Positions 8,352-16,459 of a stretch of DNA of 45,786 nt are shown here, piece by piece (within the stretch, counting starts at the first letter, position 1; every line of letters begins with the position of its first letter). The position numbers were made by a program, and so were the translations under genes. The notes below the pieces were generated by a model that was not told where the DNA came from, did not search any database, and saw nothing but the letters and a program-made list of their open reading frames with translations. Where the stretch lies: assembly GCA_035654355.1 (NCBI GenBank), contig DASRXC010000138.1, positions 1 through 45,786 on the forward strand. Reading direction: 5' to 3'. The DNA comes from JAFAHD01 sp035654355. GTDB lineage: Bacteria; Vulcanimicrobiota; Vulcanimicrobiia; Eremiobacterales; Eremiobacteraceae.

Positions 8352-8426
8352 ATGAGATGAGGATATCGCGGCGAAAGCGCCGCTGAGTCTCATATGCGTA
8401 TACGAAGCTTCGCGGCTTTCTTTTTT
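8352..8426 (+). promoter_or_regulatory. Riboswitch-like leader or attenuator of the APC permease
   Basis: ATGAGA (8352-8357) pairs with TCTCAT (8388-8393). Nested inside is a perfect hairpin, GCGGCG-AAAG-CGCCGC (8368-8383), separated by an asymmetric internal loop. Downstream, GCGGCTTT (8412-8419) can pair with the 3' arm of that hairpin (AAAG..CCGC, with a CG bulge), and is followed by CTTTTTT (8420-8426), giving an intrinsic terminator. The two structures share bases and exclude each other. The ATG of the permease is 25 nt further on. This is the arrangement of a transcriptional ON switch. I cannot assign it to a known riboswitch class. Confidence 0.45.
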
Positions 8427-8451
8427 ACGGGCGCCCCGTCCAGAGCTCGAC

Positions 8452-10041
8452 ATGAATCCTGCACTTGAACAGGCGGCAGGCGATGGCGATCGCCTCTCAG
8501 CGCTCGGCTACCGTCAAGAACTATCGCGAGTTCTATCGCTCTTCGACAATTTCTCGGTTGCCTTCAGCTACTTGAGCCCGATGGTCGGCGTGTACTCGCT
8601 GTACACGCTGGGACTGGGCACCGGCGGACCGCGCTATCTCTGGACGATGCCCGTCGTGGTCGGCTGCATGATGCTGGTCGCGCTGGTTTTCGGCGAACTG
8701 GCGAGCGAGTATCCGCTTTCTGGCGCGCTCTATCAGTACGGGAAATACAATGTCGGAGCCCGCTATGGCTGGTTCATCGGCTGGATCTACGGATTCGCTT
8801 TGCTGGCGACGGTGGCGTCGGTCGATTCCGGCGCCGTCGGCTACGTCACGTCGCTTTCGAATATCGTGTTCAAGACGAAGCTCGACCCGGCAAATCACCT
8901 GACGATCTTCGTCATCACCGGCGGCATCATCGTGCTCTCAGCGATCCTTAACTCGGTCGGCGCGAAGATCATGAGCCAGGTGGCGCGTTTTGGAGTGTAC
9001 GTCGAGACCATTGGGACGTTCGGAGTATTTCTCGCGCTCGCGGTCGCTGGGTTTCACCAAGAACTCGGCTTCATCTTCAGCACGCAAAACGTCGAGCACC
9101 TGAAGACCAACCCGCTCGGGGTAGATTTCAGCGGTGACTGGTGGACAGGTGCGGCTCTGGTCGCGATCCTCGCGAACGTCTACATTTTCTATGGCTTCGA
9201 GTCGGCGGGCGACATCTCGGAAGAGACCGTCGATGCGCAACGGCAAGTACCTCGAGCGATGAGGACCGCGCTCTTATATGGCGGGATCGCGTCGTTTGTC
9301 TTGGTGCTCGGCTTACTGCTGGCGACTCCCTCTTCAGGCATCGGCGGCGTCGCTACAGGCGGCATCAACACGATCCTCGCCACGCTGCCGCCATGGCTTC
9401 AAGATTTCTTTCTCGTTATGGTCATCGTCGCGTTCTTCAGTTGCGGCACCGCGGTGCAGGGTGCCGGCGCGCGCGTGGCTTATGCGCTGGCTCGTGACGG
9501 CGGGCTCCCGTTTCGGGATTGGATCCGAAGGATTTCACCCAGCCACAGAACTCCCGTCAACGCGATCATCATCGGCACGGTGATTCCATTTCTGTTCCTG
9601 CTCCTCGTTCTGGTCAATCCGAGCAAGAACGTCCACATCCTTTGGTTCGATTATCCCGCCAACGTCAACGCGTTATATGCGCTCGTGTCATTCGCGACTT
9701 CCGGCATCTATCTCGCGTTCTTCTTAACCGTGTTCGGCGCGCTGTTCGCGCGCCTGCGCGGCTGGAAGCCCAACGGCGTCTTCACCCTGGGCGGATGGGG
9801 TGTGCCGGCCACTGTGGGCGCCGCACTCTACTTGCTGCTCATGCTCGTGAACATCGTCTGGCCGAGCTCTCTGTCGAGCGGCCGCGCGCTATTCAATTAT
9901 GGCTGGGTGACGCTGCTCGTCATGATCATCATCGTCGCAGGCGGTGCAATCTACGAGGCGATCGCCCGTCCAGACCGCGCTGTCGCCCAGCACCGCACCG
10001 AGTTGCAGTCCGTCGGGGGTACATCGCAGCTAAATGTCTGA
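8452..10041 (+). CDS. APC-superfamily amino acid/amine permease (ACT-like)
   Basis: A 529-residue membrane protein with 12 predicted hydrophobic segments. The N-terminus has the sequence LGYRQELSRVLSLFDNFSVAF, followed by SPMVGVYSLYTLGLGTGGP, as in the amino acid/choline transporter branch of the APC superfamily. GFESAGDISEET near residue 248 corresponds to the conserved TM6-8 region. It should import an amino acid, polyamine or related amine by cation coupling. Its neighbours suit this: a divergent flavin amine oxidase. A riboswitch-like leader precedes it. It overlaps the next gene by 8 nt. Confidence 0.88.
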   Translation: MNPALEQAAGDGDRLSALGYRQELSRVLSLFDNFSVAFSYLSPMVGVYSLYTLGLGTGGPRYLWTMPVVVGCMMLVALVFGELASEYPLSGALYQYGKYNVGARYGWFIGWIYGFALLATVASVDSGAVGYVTSLSNIVFKTKLDPANHLTIFVITGGIIVLSAILNSVGAKIMSQVARFGVYVETIGTFGVFLALAVAGFHQELGFIFSTQNVEHLKTNPLGVDFSGDWWTGAALVAILANVYIFYGFESAGDISEETVDAQRQVPRAMRTALLYGGIASFVLVLGLLLATPSSGIGGVATGGINTILATLPPWLQDFFLVMVIVAFFSCGTAVQGAGARVAYALARDGGLPFRDWIRRISPSHRTPVNAIIIGTVIPFLFLLLVLVNPSKNVHILWFDYPANVNALYALVSFATSGIYLAFFLTVFGALFARLRGWKPNGVFTLGGWGVPATVGAALYLLLMLVNIVWPSSLSSGRALFNYGWVTLLVMIIIVAGGAIYEAIARPDRAVAQHRTELQSVGGTSQLNV

Positions 10042-10633
10042 TTCTGAACGACCCCCTGATTCTGGGCGATCGGTGGAAGAGCGCGTCCGCCAGACGACGG
10101 TCGGTGAACCGGCGGTTTTGAACGACACGATCACCCTCGTCGAGTACGATCCTCGATGGCCGCTGGACTTTGAACGCGAGGCCCAGCGGATCAAGCGCGT
10201 CTTGGGTGATCGGGCGCTGCTCGTCGAACACGCAGGATCGACATCCGTTCCTGGACTGACCGCTAAGCCGATCATCGACATCGTGCTCGCAGTTGAGAAC
10301 TCAGCCGACGAACCCGCATATGCCGCGCCGCTGCAAGCAGCCGGCTACGTGCTCAGAATACGCGAGCCAGACTGGCACGAACACCGGCTGTTCAAGGGAC
10401 CGGACATCAACATCAATCTGCACGTCTTCACGTTGGGATCGCCGGAAATCGAGCGCATGCTTCTGCTGCGCGATCACCTACGCGCAGATCCAGCCGATCG
10501 CGAACTGTACGCACGAACGAAGCGAGAGCTCGCGCTCAAAAGCTGGAAGTACGTGCAAGAGTACGCGGACGCGAAAGGACCGGTCGTCGAAGCGATCATC
10601 GCGCGGGCGAGCGCCCGAGCGAAAGCTCGCTAG
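10034..10633 (+). CDS. GrpB family protein (UPF0157 nucleotidyltransferase fold)
   Basis: A 199-residue protein. It shows the GrpB pattern: VEYDPRWPLDFEREAQRI near residue 36, VEHAGSTSVPGLTAKPIIDI around 63-84 (the GSTSVPG and D-x-x-L motifs of the nucleotidyltransferase-like fold), and NINLHVF near 127. The C-terminal helix (YARTKRELALKSW) is also typical. The first 30 residues are an extra, probably disordered, extension. The true substrate of GrpB proteins is not settled. Its start overlaps the permease stop, so it is translated from the same message. The 3' end overlaps that of the convergent gene by 3 nt. Confidence 0.9.
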   Translation: MSDSERPPDSGRSVEERVRQTTVGEPAVLNDTITLVEYDPRWPLDFEREAQRIKRVLGDRALLVEHAGSTSVPGLTAKPIIDIVLAVENSADEPAYAAPLQAAGYVLRIREPDWHEHRLFKGPDININLHVFTLGSPEIERMLLLRDHLRADPADRELYARTKRELALKSWKYVQEYADAKGPVVEAIIARASARAKAR

Positions 10634-11220
10634 AAAAGCCCGCCCATATCGACGTAGATCGTGATTGCGCTGACCTTTCCATTGTCGACCACGATCGTGA
10701 TAGTCTCGGGGAGCTTGATCGGCTTCCCATGAAGGTCGGTGTCGGCGACGTTCGCGTTATATGCCGCGACGAAGTGTTGGCCGTGTTTGGCGGGCGGCCC
10801 GTACAGCGACAGCACCTGCGAGTAAGGGCTGCCGATTTTTAAACCCCTCCCTGTACCATAGTTCGCGAGATCGGCATCGGGCGCACTGACGGGCGGCGCC
10901 GGCGCCTTGAACACCGATGAACTGCATTGGTCTGTCGTCGCGACCGCCAGCCCGATGTGGTGTGCACGATCGTATTTCACGAGCTGCCAGATGCCGCTCT
11001 GCAGCAGAGGCGCTTTGCGGCTGCTATCCCACGTGCATTGCGTCTTCATCGTCGGGCCGCCCAGAAAATCCGGCTTCAGGGTTTCGCTAGCGGTGACGGT
11101 TTCGTTGTAATGCGTTGCGTTCAAGAACCAGCGGTCGATATTCTCCGCAGCCGCATGTGCGCGCGCGCTCGCGAAGGCGAGCAACGCGACAGCACATACG
11201 ATAGCAAACCGGTACTGCAT
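10630..11220 (-). CDS. Secreted protein of unknown function
   Basis: A 196-residue protein. The start at 11220 has a GGGG-type ribosome site and begins a clean signal peptide (MQYRFAIVCAVALLAF, cleavage after RAHA near residue 22); a longer frame adds 10 charged residues without support. The mature part has a tryptophan- and cysteine-containing N-terminal half (QCTWDS, DQCSSS) and a C-terminal half with the pattern IGSPYSQVLSLYGPP followed by ITIVVDNGKVSAITIYVD. That second pattern recalls BamE/SmpA-like folds, in which a short G-x-x-x-x-V helix precedes two strands. This is only a fold guess. Confidence 0.7.
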   Translation of the reverse strand: MQYRFAIVCAVALLAFASARAHAAAENIDRWFLNATHYNETVTASETLKPDFLGGPTMKTQCTWDSSRKAPLLQSGIWQLVKYDRAHHIGLAVATTDQCSSSVFKAPAPPVSAPDADLANYGTGRGLKIGSPYSQVLSLYGPPAKHGQHFVAAYNANVADTDLHGKPIKLPETITIVVDNGKVSAITIYVDMGGLF

Positions 11221-11389
11221 CCGATCCCCTTTCGCGCGGTCACGCGGCAATTCAGATATCGCCCTCGTCCTCCTGCAGCTGCGTGGCCACGCCTGAAGCA
11301 GTGGCGACGGTCGCGAGACTCGAACCGCCTGGGCTCAGGGCAAGCAATCGTGTCCAGAGCGTTGAGGGGCGGCGGAAAGGAATCGAGCG

Positions 11390-11803
11390 ATGGGAGCAAC
11401 GGTTGAGCTGTTCAGCGACGAGTTCGCAACGTACACGCGCGACGACGACCACAAAGTGATCGAGCAGCGCTGGTCGAGCGCCACGAAGTCGATGTCCGAG
11501 CAGCAGTTTAGAGACGGAGTTTCACGGCTCGCCCAATTCTTAGAGCAGGCGCATTTTCCAAACGCGCTTGTCGATATCACGGAGATGGGATACAGGCCCT
11601 CGACCGAGTTCGAGCCATGGCGGCAAGCGAATATCATCCCGCGTTACAACGCGGCAGGCGTGAAGAGGTTCGGGTTTCTCATGCCGGCTGGCGCCCCAAC
11701 GGTGGAGAGCGGCCAGCAGCCGGCGATCGAAGGCACGGTGGCTACGTTTCCAACCGGTTACTTCGCATCTCGAGACCGGGCGTTGAAATGGTTTGAGGGC
11801 TAA
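11390..11803 (+). CDS. STAS/SpoIIAA-like small protein
   Basis: A 137-residue cytoplasmic protein. It has the outline of single-domain STAS/SpoIIAA-like (Sec14-related) proteins: a strand-rich N-terminus with YTRDDDHKVIEQRW, a long helix EQQFRDGVSRLAQFLEQA, the central LVDITEMGYRP strand-turn, an amphipathic helix, and a final strand KRFGFLMPAGAP. No phospho-acceptor serine or threonine can be named with certainty. An AAGGAA ribosome site lies upstream. The 138 nt before it hold no clear control site. It is convergent with a membrane-anchored unknown gene, one base apart. Confidence 0.6.
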   Translation: MGATVELFSDEFATYTRDDDHKVIEQRWSSATKSMSEQQFRDGVSRLAQFLEQAHFPNALVDITEMGYRPSTEFEPWRQANIIPRYNAAGVKRFGFLMPAGAPTVESGQQPAIEGTVATFPTGYFASRDRALKWFEG

Positions 11804-11804
11804 G

Positions 11805-12455
11805 TTATGGTTTCGGTTTTGGATCCGCTTGTTTGATCCAGCGATCGAGATCGGCGCCCATAGACCCGACTCCGCCTTTGCCCTGTCTCAACACGGCGTT
11901 CGTTATGTCCGGCCAAGTGATGTACGTGCTGGTTTCAATTTCCTTCGCATCTGCTAGTAAGAGCACAACCTTGTAGAGGACTTTTGAGTTCGACGCGGCG
12001 AGCTGATCGTCGCGTTCGGTCTGCGGTCGAAAGATAAGCACGCGCTCCACTTCGCCGTTGGCGGGAATCACGATCGGCACCCAGAGCGAAGAATTTGTTG
12101 GGCCGAGCGCGCCGGTGATCGCTGTGATCGCCTTGTCGGGTTCAGCGGTAAAATCAGCTCCCCACACAAGGTTCCCACCTGCACCCGACTCATAGAGCTT
12201 CGCAGCGACCACCGCTGTTGACTGCGCCCCTCGATTGACGAAACTCATCGGGATACTGATATGGGTTCCTCCGTCTCGTGAGATGAACACCGCGCTCATG
12301 AGCGGCTCGACGCTAGCCGGCCGCACGCTCCAGAAAAGCGTGAACACGGCGATCGCTAATGAGATCAGCGAGATCATGACGGATATGTTGACGGTGCGCA
12401 CCGCCTGCGGTATGCTGGCGATTGCTTTTTCAGAGGCGCTGTGCTCTTTGGCCAC
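11805..12455 (-). CDS. Single-pass membrane-anchored protein of unknown function
   Basis: About 216 residues. A short charged cytoplasmic N-terminus (AKEHSASEKAIASIP) is followed by one transmembrane helix (ISVMISLISLAIAVFTLFW). The long outside part has strand-rich segments such as ISIPMSFVNRGAQSTAVVAAKLYE and WVPIVIPANGEVERVLIFRP, which suggest an Ig-like or similar beta-sandwich. The tail is lysine/proline-rich. I do not recognise the family. The GTG at 12455 is chosen; a TTG at 12491 would add 12 residues, and neither has a clear ribosome site. Confidence 0.6.
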   Translation of the reverse strand: MAKEHSASEKAIASIPQAVRTVNISVMISLISLAIAVFTLFWSVRPASVEPLMSAVFISRDGGTHISIPMSFVNRGAQSTAVVAAKLYESGAGGNLVWGADFTAEPDKAITAITGALGPTNSSLWVPIVIPANGEVERVLIFRPQTERDDQLAASNSKVLYKVVLLLADAKEIETSTYITWPDITNAVLRQGKGGVGSMGADLDRWIKQADPKPKP

Positions 12456-12533
12456 GGCGCTATTGTATGCCGCGCACGAGGCCGCCGTCAAACCTGAGCG
12501 TCGAGCGTCAGCATTCAGGCGAGCGCGCGGCGC

Positions 12534-13691
12534 TCAAAGATACTTGAGTCCCGAACCTGTGTTGATCGCCAGGACGCGCTCGCCGCTACCGATCCACCCG
12601 CTTTTGCGAAGCGCTCGCGCGGCAGCCAATGTCGCCGCTCCCTCCGGTCCAACGGGAATGCCTTCTTCGCGACCCACGTGCTCGCGCGTCGTTGCGATAT
12701 CCGAATCGTCAATGGCGATCGCCGTTCCGCTGGTCTTGCGCAGTATATCGAGCACGAGAAAATCTCCCAGTGTTTTAGGCACGTTGATGCCGTAGGCGAT
12801 CGTTGTCGGGTTGACCCACGGCGCCGCGACGTCCGCGCGATCGTTCCACGCGCGAACAAGCGGCGCGCAGCCCGACGACTGCACCGCCACAAAGCGCGGA
12901 AGCCGAGTGCCCACTAGTCCGAGTGCCTGCAGTTCCTCAAACGCTTTATGGATGCCGATAAAACCGAGACCGCCTCCGGTCGGGTAAACGATCACGTCAG
13001 GAAGCCGCCAATCGAAGGCTCGTGCGATCTCGAACCCCATTGTTTTCTTGCCCTCGACCCGATAGGGCTCTCGCTGCCCCGATGCATCGTACCAGCCCTG
13101 CGATTGCACGAACTCGGCGCTCAGCCGGCCGGCATCGGCGATCGAACCGTGGACGAGGTGCACGTCCGCCCCGGCCATCGTGCACTCACGCCGATGGATC
13201 GGCGGCGCGTCGTGCGACATAACGATATGCGCTTTGATTCCGGCACGCGCAGCATAAGCTGACCAGGCGGCACCGGCATTGCCATTGGTGGGCAGTGTCA
13301 ACGTTTGGATCCCGAGCTCGCGCGCCCTTGAGACGCCGATCGCAGCGCCGCGAGCTTTGAACGATCCGGTCGGCAGCTGCGATTCGTCCTTGACGATGAG
13401 ATGCTCGATATCGAATGCCGCGCCGGTCCGGTCAAGTCGCACAAGCGGCGTCTCGCGCTCTCCAAGCGTGACCGCGCCGGCAGGATCGCGCAGAGGTAGG
13501 AGCTCGACCCAGCGCAGCAGATCGGCAGGCCGCTCTTCGATCGTTTGTTTCGTTAGCGTGCGCGCGGCTTTTTCGAGATCGTAGCGCGCGCGCAGCGGGC
13601 CGCCACACGAGCAGGAGTGCTGCTCAACGTCGGCATCGAGTCTCGCGCCACAGCGCGTGCATTCCAGGTGCGAGAGTGTTGACTGCGGCAT
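12534..13691 (-). CDS. thrC: Threonine synthase
   Basis: A 385-residue PLP enzyme that converts O-phosphohomoserine to threonine. An N-terminal zinc-ribbon (C11, C14, C27, C29) precedes the catalytic domain, as in the plant-like class of threonine synthases. K112 in the sequence DESQLPTGSFKARG is the PLP-binding lysine. TLPTNGNAGAAWSAYAAR and the glycine-rich phosphate loop PTGGGLGFIG are also present, and AINTGSGLKYL closes the protein. The ATG at 13691 fits the zinc-ribbon start; the open frame extends further upstream without support. No other threonine-pathway gene lies nearby. Confidence 0.93.
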   Translation of the reverse strand: MPQSTLSHLECTRCGARLDADVEQHSCSCGGPLRARYDLEKAARTLTKQTIEERPADLLRWVELLPLRDPAGAVTLGERETPLVRLDRTGAAFDIEHLIVKDESQLPTGSFKARGAAIGVSRARELGIQTLTLPTNGNAGAAWSAYAARAGIKAHIVMSHDAPPIHRRECTMAGADVHLVHGSIADAGRLSAEFVQSQGWYDASGQREPYRVEGKKTMGFEIARAFDWRLPDVIVYPTGGGLGFIGIHKAFEELQALGLVGTRLPRFVAVQSSGCAPLVRAWNDRADVAAPWVNPTTIAYGINVPKTLGDFLVLDILRKTSGTAIAIDDSDIATTREHVGREEGIPVGPEGAATLAAARALRKSGWIGSGERVLAINTGSGLKYL

Positions 13692-13758
13692 ACGATGTGG
13701 CGTTCTCGCACTCGTACCAGTGCGCCTAGTCACGCGCGGTGCTTGAGAAGCAGCATAG

Positions 13759-14070
13759 TGGTCCAGCCACCCCGCGAATCCTGTCGGCAATGACCCGTTC
13801 AGCGTCGTCGTGCTTCCCAGCGACGGCGCGGTCTACGTTGGCAACTACCTGGATCTTACCGTGTCGGTGATCAACCCGGCGACCAACACGGTCACCAAAA
13901 CGTTTGGTTTAGGCAGCGGCAACAGCGCATTCAGTTTAGCAGCAAGTGTGGACAGCAGCATGGTGTTCGCGGTGACCGCAGGTCTCACGATCATCAACAC
14001 GGCCACCAACACGGTGACCACCACCGTGACGATACCCGGAGACCCGGAAGGCGTCTTCGTGCTCCCGTAA
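13759..14070 (+). pseudogene. Remnant of a YVTN-repeat beta-propeller protein
   Basis: About 100 codons encode the end of a YVTN-type propeller. The pattern PVGNDPFSVVVLPSDGAVYV, VINPATNTVTKTF, then IINTATNTVTTTV and IPGDPEGVFVLP is the standard blade sequence. A stop codon cuts the frame upstream, there is no signal peptide, and only about two blades remain of the usual seven. A GTG at 13810 could start an 86-residue fragment. It begins next to the thrC start on the opposite strand, so the 5' part of the gene was probably lost by rearrangement. A good terminator remains downstream. Confidence 0.6.
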
Positions 14071-14092
14071 GACGGCTAGATCACCGTCGCAG

Positions 14093-14122
14093 AGGCCCTG
14101 TGCAAATGTGCAGGGCCTTCTT
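14093..14122 (+). terminator. Intrinsic terminator after the YVTN remnant
   Basis: AGGCCCTG (14093-14100) pairs perfectly with CAGGGCCT (14111-14118) across a 10-nt loop and is followed by TCTTA. The T-tract is weak but the stem is strong. Confidence 0.6.
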
Positions 14123-14241
14123 ACATCGACGGCTCAACCGACGCTTTTGAGCGGTTAGGCCCAAGAAGATTAGGCCGCCCTTCCGCTCTGAATCGCGGTC
14201 GCCGTGGCGTAATCGTTGGCGTCGCACAAGAGGAGCGTTTC

Positions 14242-14589
14242 ATGAGTCAAGGGATTTCTGTGATCGTTTACCCTGTCAAGGATATTGCAGCCGCAAAGGC
14301 GCTGTACGGCACATTTCTCGGCGTCGAGCCCTACGCGGATGCGCCGTACTATGTGGGCTACCGCATCGGAGATCAAGAGATAGGGCTAGCCCCAAGCTAC
14401 CACGGTCAAGGCGTGACGGGACCGATCTGCTTTCGTGAGACCGACGATATCAAGCGCAGCCTCAATGCGCTTTTGGAAGCGGGCGCGACAACGCATGAGG
14501 CGATCAAGGACGTCGGTGGGGGCATGCTTGTCGCCTCGGTGAAAGACGTCGACGGCAACGTGATCGGCCTCCGCCAAAGCCCTGGCTAA
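14242..14589 (+). CDS. VOC family (glyoxalase/bleomycin-resistance fold) protein
   Basis: A 115-residue single VOC module. It begins with VIVYPVKDIAAAKALYGTFLG, the usual first beta-alpha unit. It continues with YYVGYRIGDQEIGLAP, then the second half PICFRETDDIKRSLNALLEAGA, and ends with the standard VKDVDGNVIGLRQ strand. Metal ligands cannot be assigned surely; the late D/E position usual in glyoxalase I is not obvious. An AGGAG site stands 9 nt before the ATG. It is a lone gene, convergent with the STAS-like gene. Confidence 0.85.
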   Translation: MSQGISVIVYPVKDIAAAKALYGTFLGVEPYADAPYYVGYRIGDQEIGLAPSYHGQGVTGPICFRETDDIKRSLNALLEAGATTHEAIKDVGGGMLVASVKDVDGNVIGLRQSPG

Positions 14590-14606
14590 GCCACCAATCT
14601 AAACGT

Positions 14607-14625
14607 CGGCGCCGGCATCGCGCCG
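14607..14625. terminator. Hairpin between convergent genes
   Basis: CGGCGC pairs with GCGCCG around a 7-nt loop in the 42 nt between the VOC gene and the convergent STAS-like gene. There is no real T-tract on either side, so a terminator role is only possible. Confidence 0.35.
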
Positions 14626-14631
14626 AGCGCT

Positions 14632-15003
14632 TTAGTCCGCGCCAGACTTCACCCAATCGGTCGCTTGAGCGAGCTCGGCCTTCTCAAACGCCCTAACGTG
14701 GGGATGCAAGAACGTGCTGAGGACAGCGACCAATGCACGCTGCCATTCATGTCCGATGATGACGGCAAGGCGTTCGACGTTTTGTCGCGGACGAACCTGA
14801 TCCTTGACGAAGGTTGCATGTGCTCGAAATGCAGCGGTGTCCTCCCATCCGTCGAACGCGGACGCGTCGATGAGCAGGTTGATCTTGCCGCGCCCGATCA
14901 TCGACTCCACTTGCGGCGCGACGTTTTCAAAGTCTCCGCTTTGGATCTTCTCCGGCAGCACGATCTTGAGCGCATTCGGTGCGAGCGTCTCGGTTTGAAT
15001 CAC
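14632..15003 (-). CDS. STAS/SpoIIAA-like protein (DUF3478 type)
   Basis: A 123-residue protein with the SpoIIAA-like layout: an N-terminal strand (NALKIVLPEKIQSGDFENVAPQVESMI), the strand KINLLIDASAFDGW, and then helix and strand segments with VERLAVIIGHEWQRALVAVLSTF and a closing AFEKAELAQATDWV helix. The last feature, in which an altered membrane-directed surface and a terminal 'A..WV' helix appear, is shared with the many small STAS proteins annotated as DUF3478. Two GTG codons could start it; the one at 15003 has better spacing from the AGAGG ribosome site. The protein at 11390 appears to be a more distant relative. Confidence 0.8.
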   Translation of the reverse strand: MIQTETLAPNALKIVLPEKIQSGDFENVAPQVESMIGRGKINLLIDASAFDGWEDTAAFRAHATFVKDQVRPRQNVERLAVIIGHEWQRALVAVLSTFLHPHVRAFEKAELAQATDWVKSGAD

Positions 15004-15097
15004 GGTCACCCTCTTTCGTCAGTGGCGCTGGAAACAGGCGCGCGCGTTTCTCCCGCAACGTCGGAGTACCATCTTAGGTAAGCGCTCGATGTCCGCC

Positions 15098-16324
15098 TTA
15101 ATGTATGTGTCGCACGGGCTTATGGAGCGCCGCCAGCAACGCGACCAGCAACATAATGGCGGCCGCGCCGGCAAATGTGCCACGAAGGCTCCAGCCGATC
15201 GCGATTCCGGCGAGCGCGAGCGAAAGCGGCTGCAAGCCGACGGCCGCGAACATGACGACGCTCATAGTGCGGCCCAACATCTCGCGATCGACCCGTTGCT
15301 GGAGCCACGCGACGATGTGCACGTTGAGGAAGCCGGCGGCGCCGGCGATGACGAACAGCACCGCGGACAACAGCCAAAGCTGATTCACCACGCCAAGGGT
15401 CGAGATCAGGATCGCGATGATGATGCTTGTCGCGATCATGAGCAGTCCGCGCCGCTGAGGCTTGAACAATCCTGAAAGCAACGCGCCCGATAGACCTCCC
15501 GCAGCGACCGCTATGACTAGCACGCTGAACGCGAGCGGCGAGCCGAAGTCGTGCTTGGCGATCCATGCTAACCCAATCGAAACCGGGCCGGCGATGCAGA
15601 AGTTTAGCGCCGCCGCTACCAGCAGCAGAGACCGCATGGCCGCATCAGACCAGACATACCGCAGCCCCTGCGCGATTGCGTGCAGCATGCCGCTGCGCTT
15701 TGTTGCTGCACCCGTCGGCGGCGGATCGGGAAGCCGCCAGAGTGCGGCAATGACGAAGAAGAAACTAAACGCGTCGATGAAAAAGGCCCATGCGGTGCCC
15801 AACATCTTTACGATCAATCCAGCCGGTGCTGGACCGACGATTGAGGCGAGCTGCTGCGTGCTCTGCGTGACGGAGTTGGCCGCAGGCAGCTGCGCTGCTT
15901 CGACAACGGACGGCAGAAGCGTCTGCCCCGCGGGTGCGGCAAACGCGTCTGCGATGCCGAACGCAAGCGCGAGGACATAGACGTGCCACAGCGCGACTGC
16001 GTGGAGGGCGATCAGCGTTCCGATGGCAGCCACGAAGAGCGCCCGCGCCGAGGTCGTCGTCAACAAGATGCGCCGAGATGAGAAGCGGTCGCTGAATACG
16101 CCTCCGACGAGCATGAGCACCGCTGTCGGAATGGCACTCATCATGAGGATCGTGCCGAGCGCGACGCTTGAGTTCGTCAGTGACAGCACGAGCCAGGGCA
16201 GCGCCACGAAATAGCATTGATCGCCAAGGGCGGATACCGCTCGGCCAGCCCATAGCATCCGGAAATTGAGGTTGCTTAATGGATGGCTCGCACGGCTTGG
16301 GGCGGAAAGGGCGGTCGAGGCCAT
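15098..16324 (-). CDS. MFS efflux transporter (MFS_3 / EntS-like)
   Basis: A 408-residue, 12-TM transporter. It starts with NFRMLWAGRAVSALGDQCYFVALPWL, the hallmark of this branch, followed by GGVFSDRFSSRRILLTTT, which is the inter-helix motif A (D-R-x-x-R-R). A second motif-like part sits at LLSGLFKPQRRG. The family exports siderophores, drugs or other hydrophobic compounds. The ATG at 16324 has a strong GAGGAGGAG ribosome site. It is divergent from a TetR regulator, and an inverted-repeat operator overlaps its promoter. The usual reading is that the regulator represses this pump until an inducer binds. Confidence 0.9.
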   Translation of the reverse strand: MASTALSAPSRASHPLSNLNFRMLWAGRAVSALGDQCYFVALPWLVLSLTNSSVALGTILMMSAIPTAVLMLVGGVFSDRFSSRRILLTTTSARALFVAAIGTLIALHAVALWHVYVLALAFGIADAFAAPAGQTLLPSVVEAAQLPAANSVTQSTQQLASIVGPAPAGLIVKMLGTAWAFFIDAFSFFFVIAALWRLPDPPPTGAATKRSGMLHAIAQGLRYVWSDAAMRSLLLVAAALNFCIAGPVSIGLAWIAKHDFGSPLAFSVLVIAVAAGGLSGALLSGLFKPQRRGLLMIATSIIIAILISTLGVVNQLWLLSAVLFVIAGAAGFLNVHIVAWLQQRVDREMLGRTMSVVMFAAVGLQPLSLALAGIAIGWSLRGTFAGAAAIMLLVALLAALHKPVRHIH

Positions 16325-16371
16325 AGCGCTCCTCCTCCTCAAAGGGGCAGGTCGAGGATTGCCAATCTCTT

Positions 16372-16399
16372 AATGTAAATGTAAACCCACATTTACATT
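16372..16399. promoter_or_regulatory. TetR-type operator
   Basis: A perfect 11-bp inverted repeat, AATGTAAATGT and ACATTTACATT, separated by 6 bp (AAACCC). It lies between the divergent MFS and TetR genes. Its size and symmetry fit a TetR-family dimer-pair or long operator, and it covers the spacer and the -10 hexamer of the MFS promoter. Confidence 0.8.
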
Positions 16400-16406
16400 T
16401 TGTCAA
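16378..16406 (-). promoter_or_regulatory. Sigma-70-type promoter of the MFS gene
   Basis: On the minus strand, TTGACA (16406-16401) is followed after exactly 17 nt by TACATT (16383-16378). The -10 hexamer is part of the inverted repeat, so a bound repressor would block RNA polymerase. The transcript start would fall about 50 nt before the MFS ATG. Confidence 0.7.
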
Positions 16407-16459
16407 GACCCACGATTTCAGACTGACCATATGGAAGCGCCGGCTTGCCGGAAAGGAAC

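Noticed and set aside
8352..8393. Fluoride or guanidine riboswitch in the permease leader
   Set aside because: The hairpin-TGAG-TCTCAT order faintly recalls the fluoride motif, but the P1 stem and conserved loop bases do not fit, and no ACGR loops of mini-ykkC are present.
11300..11370. A second tRNA suggested by GACTCGAACC
   Set aside because: No acceptor or anticodon stems can be drawn around it.
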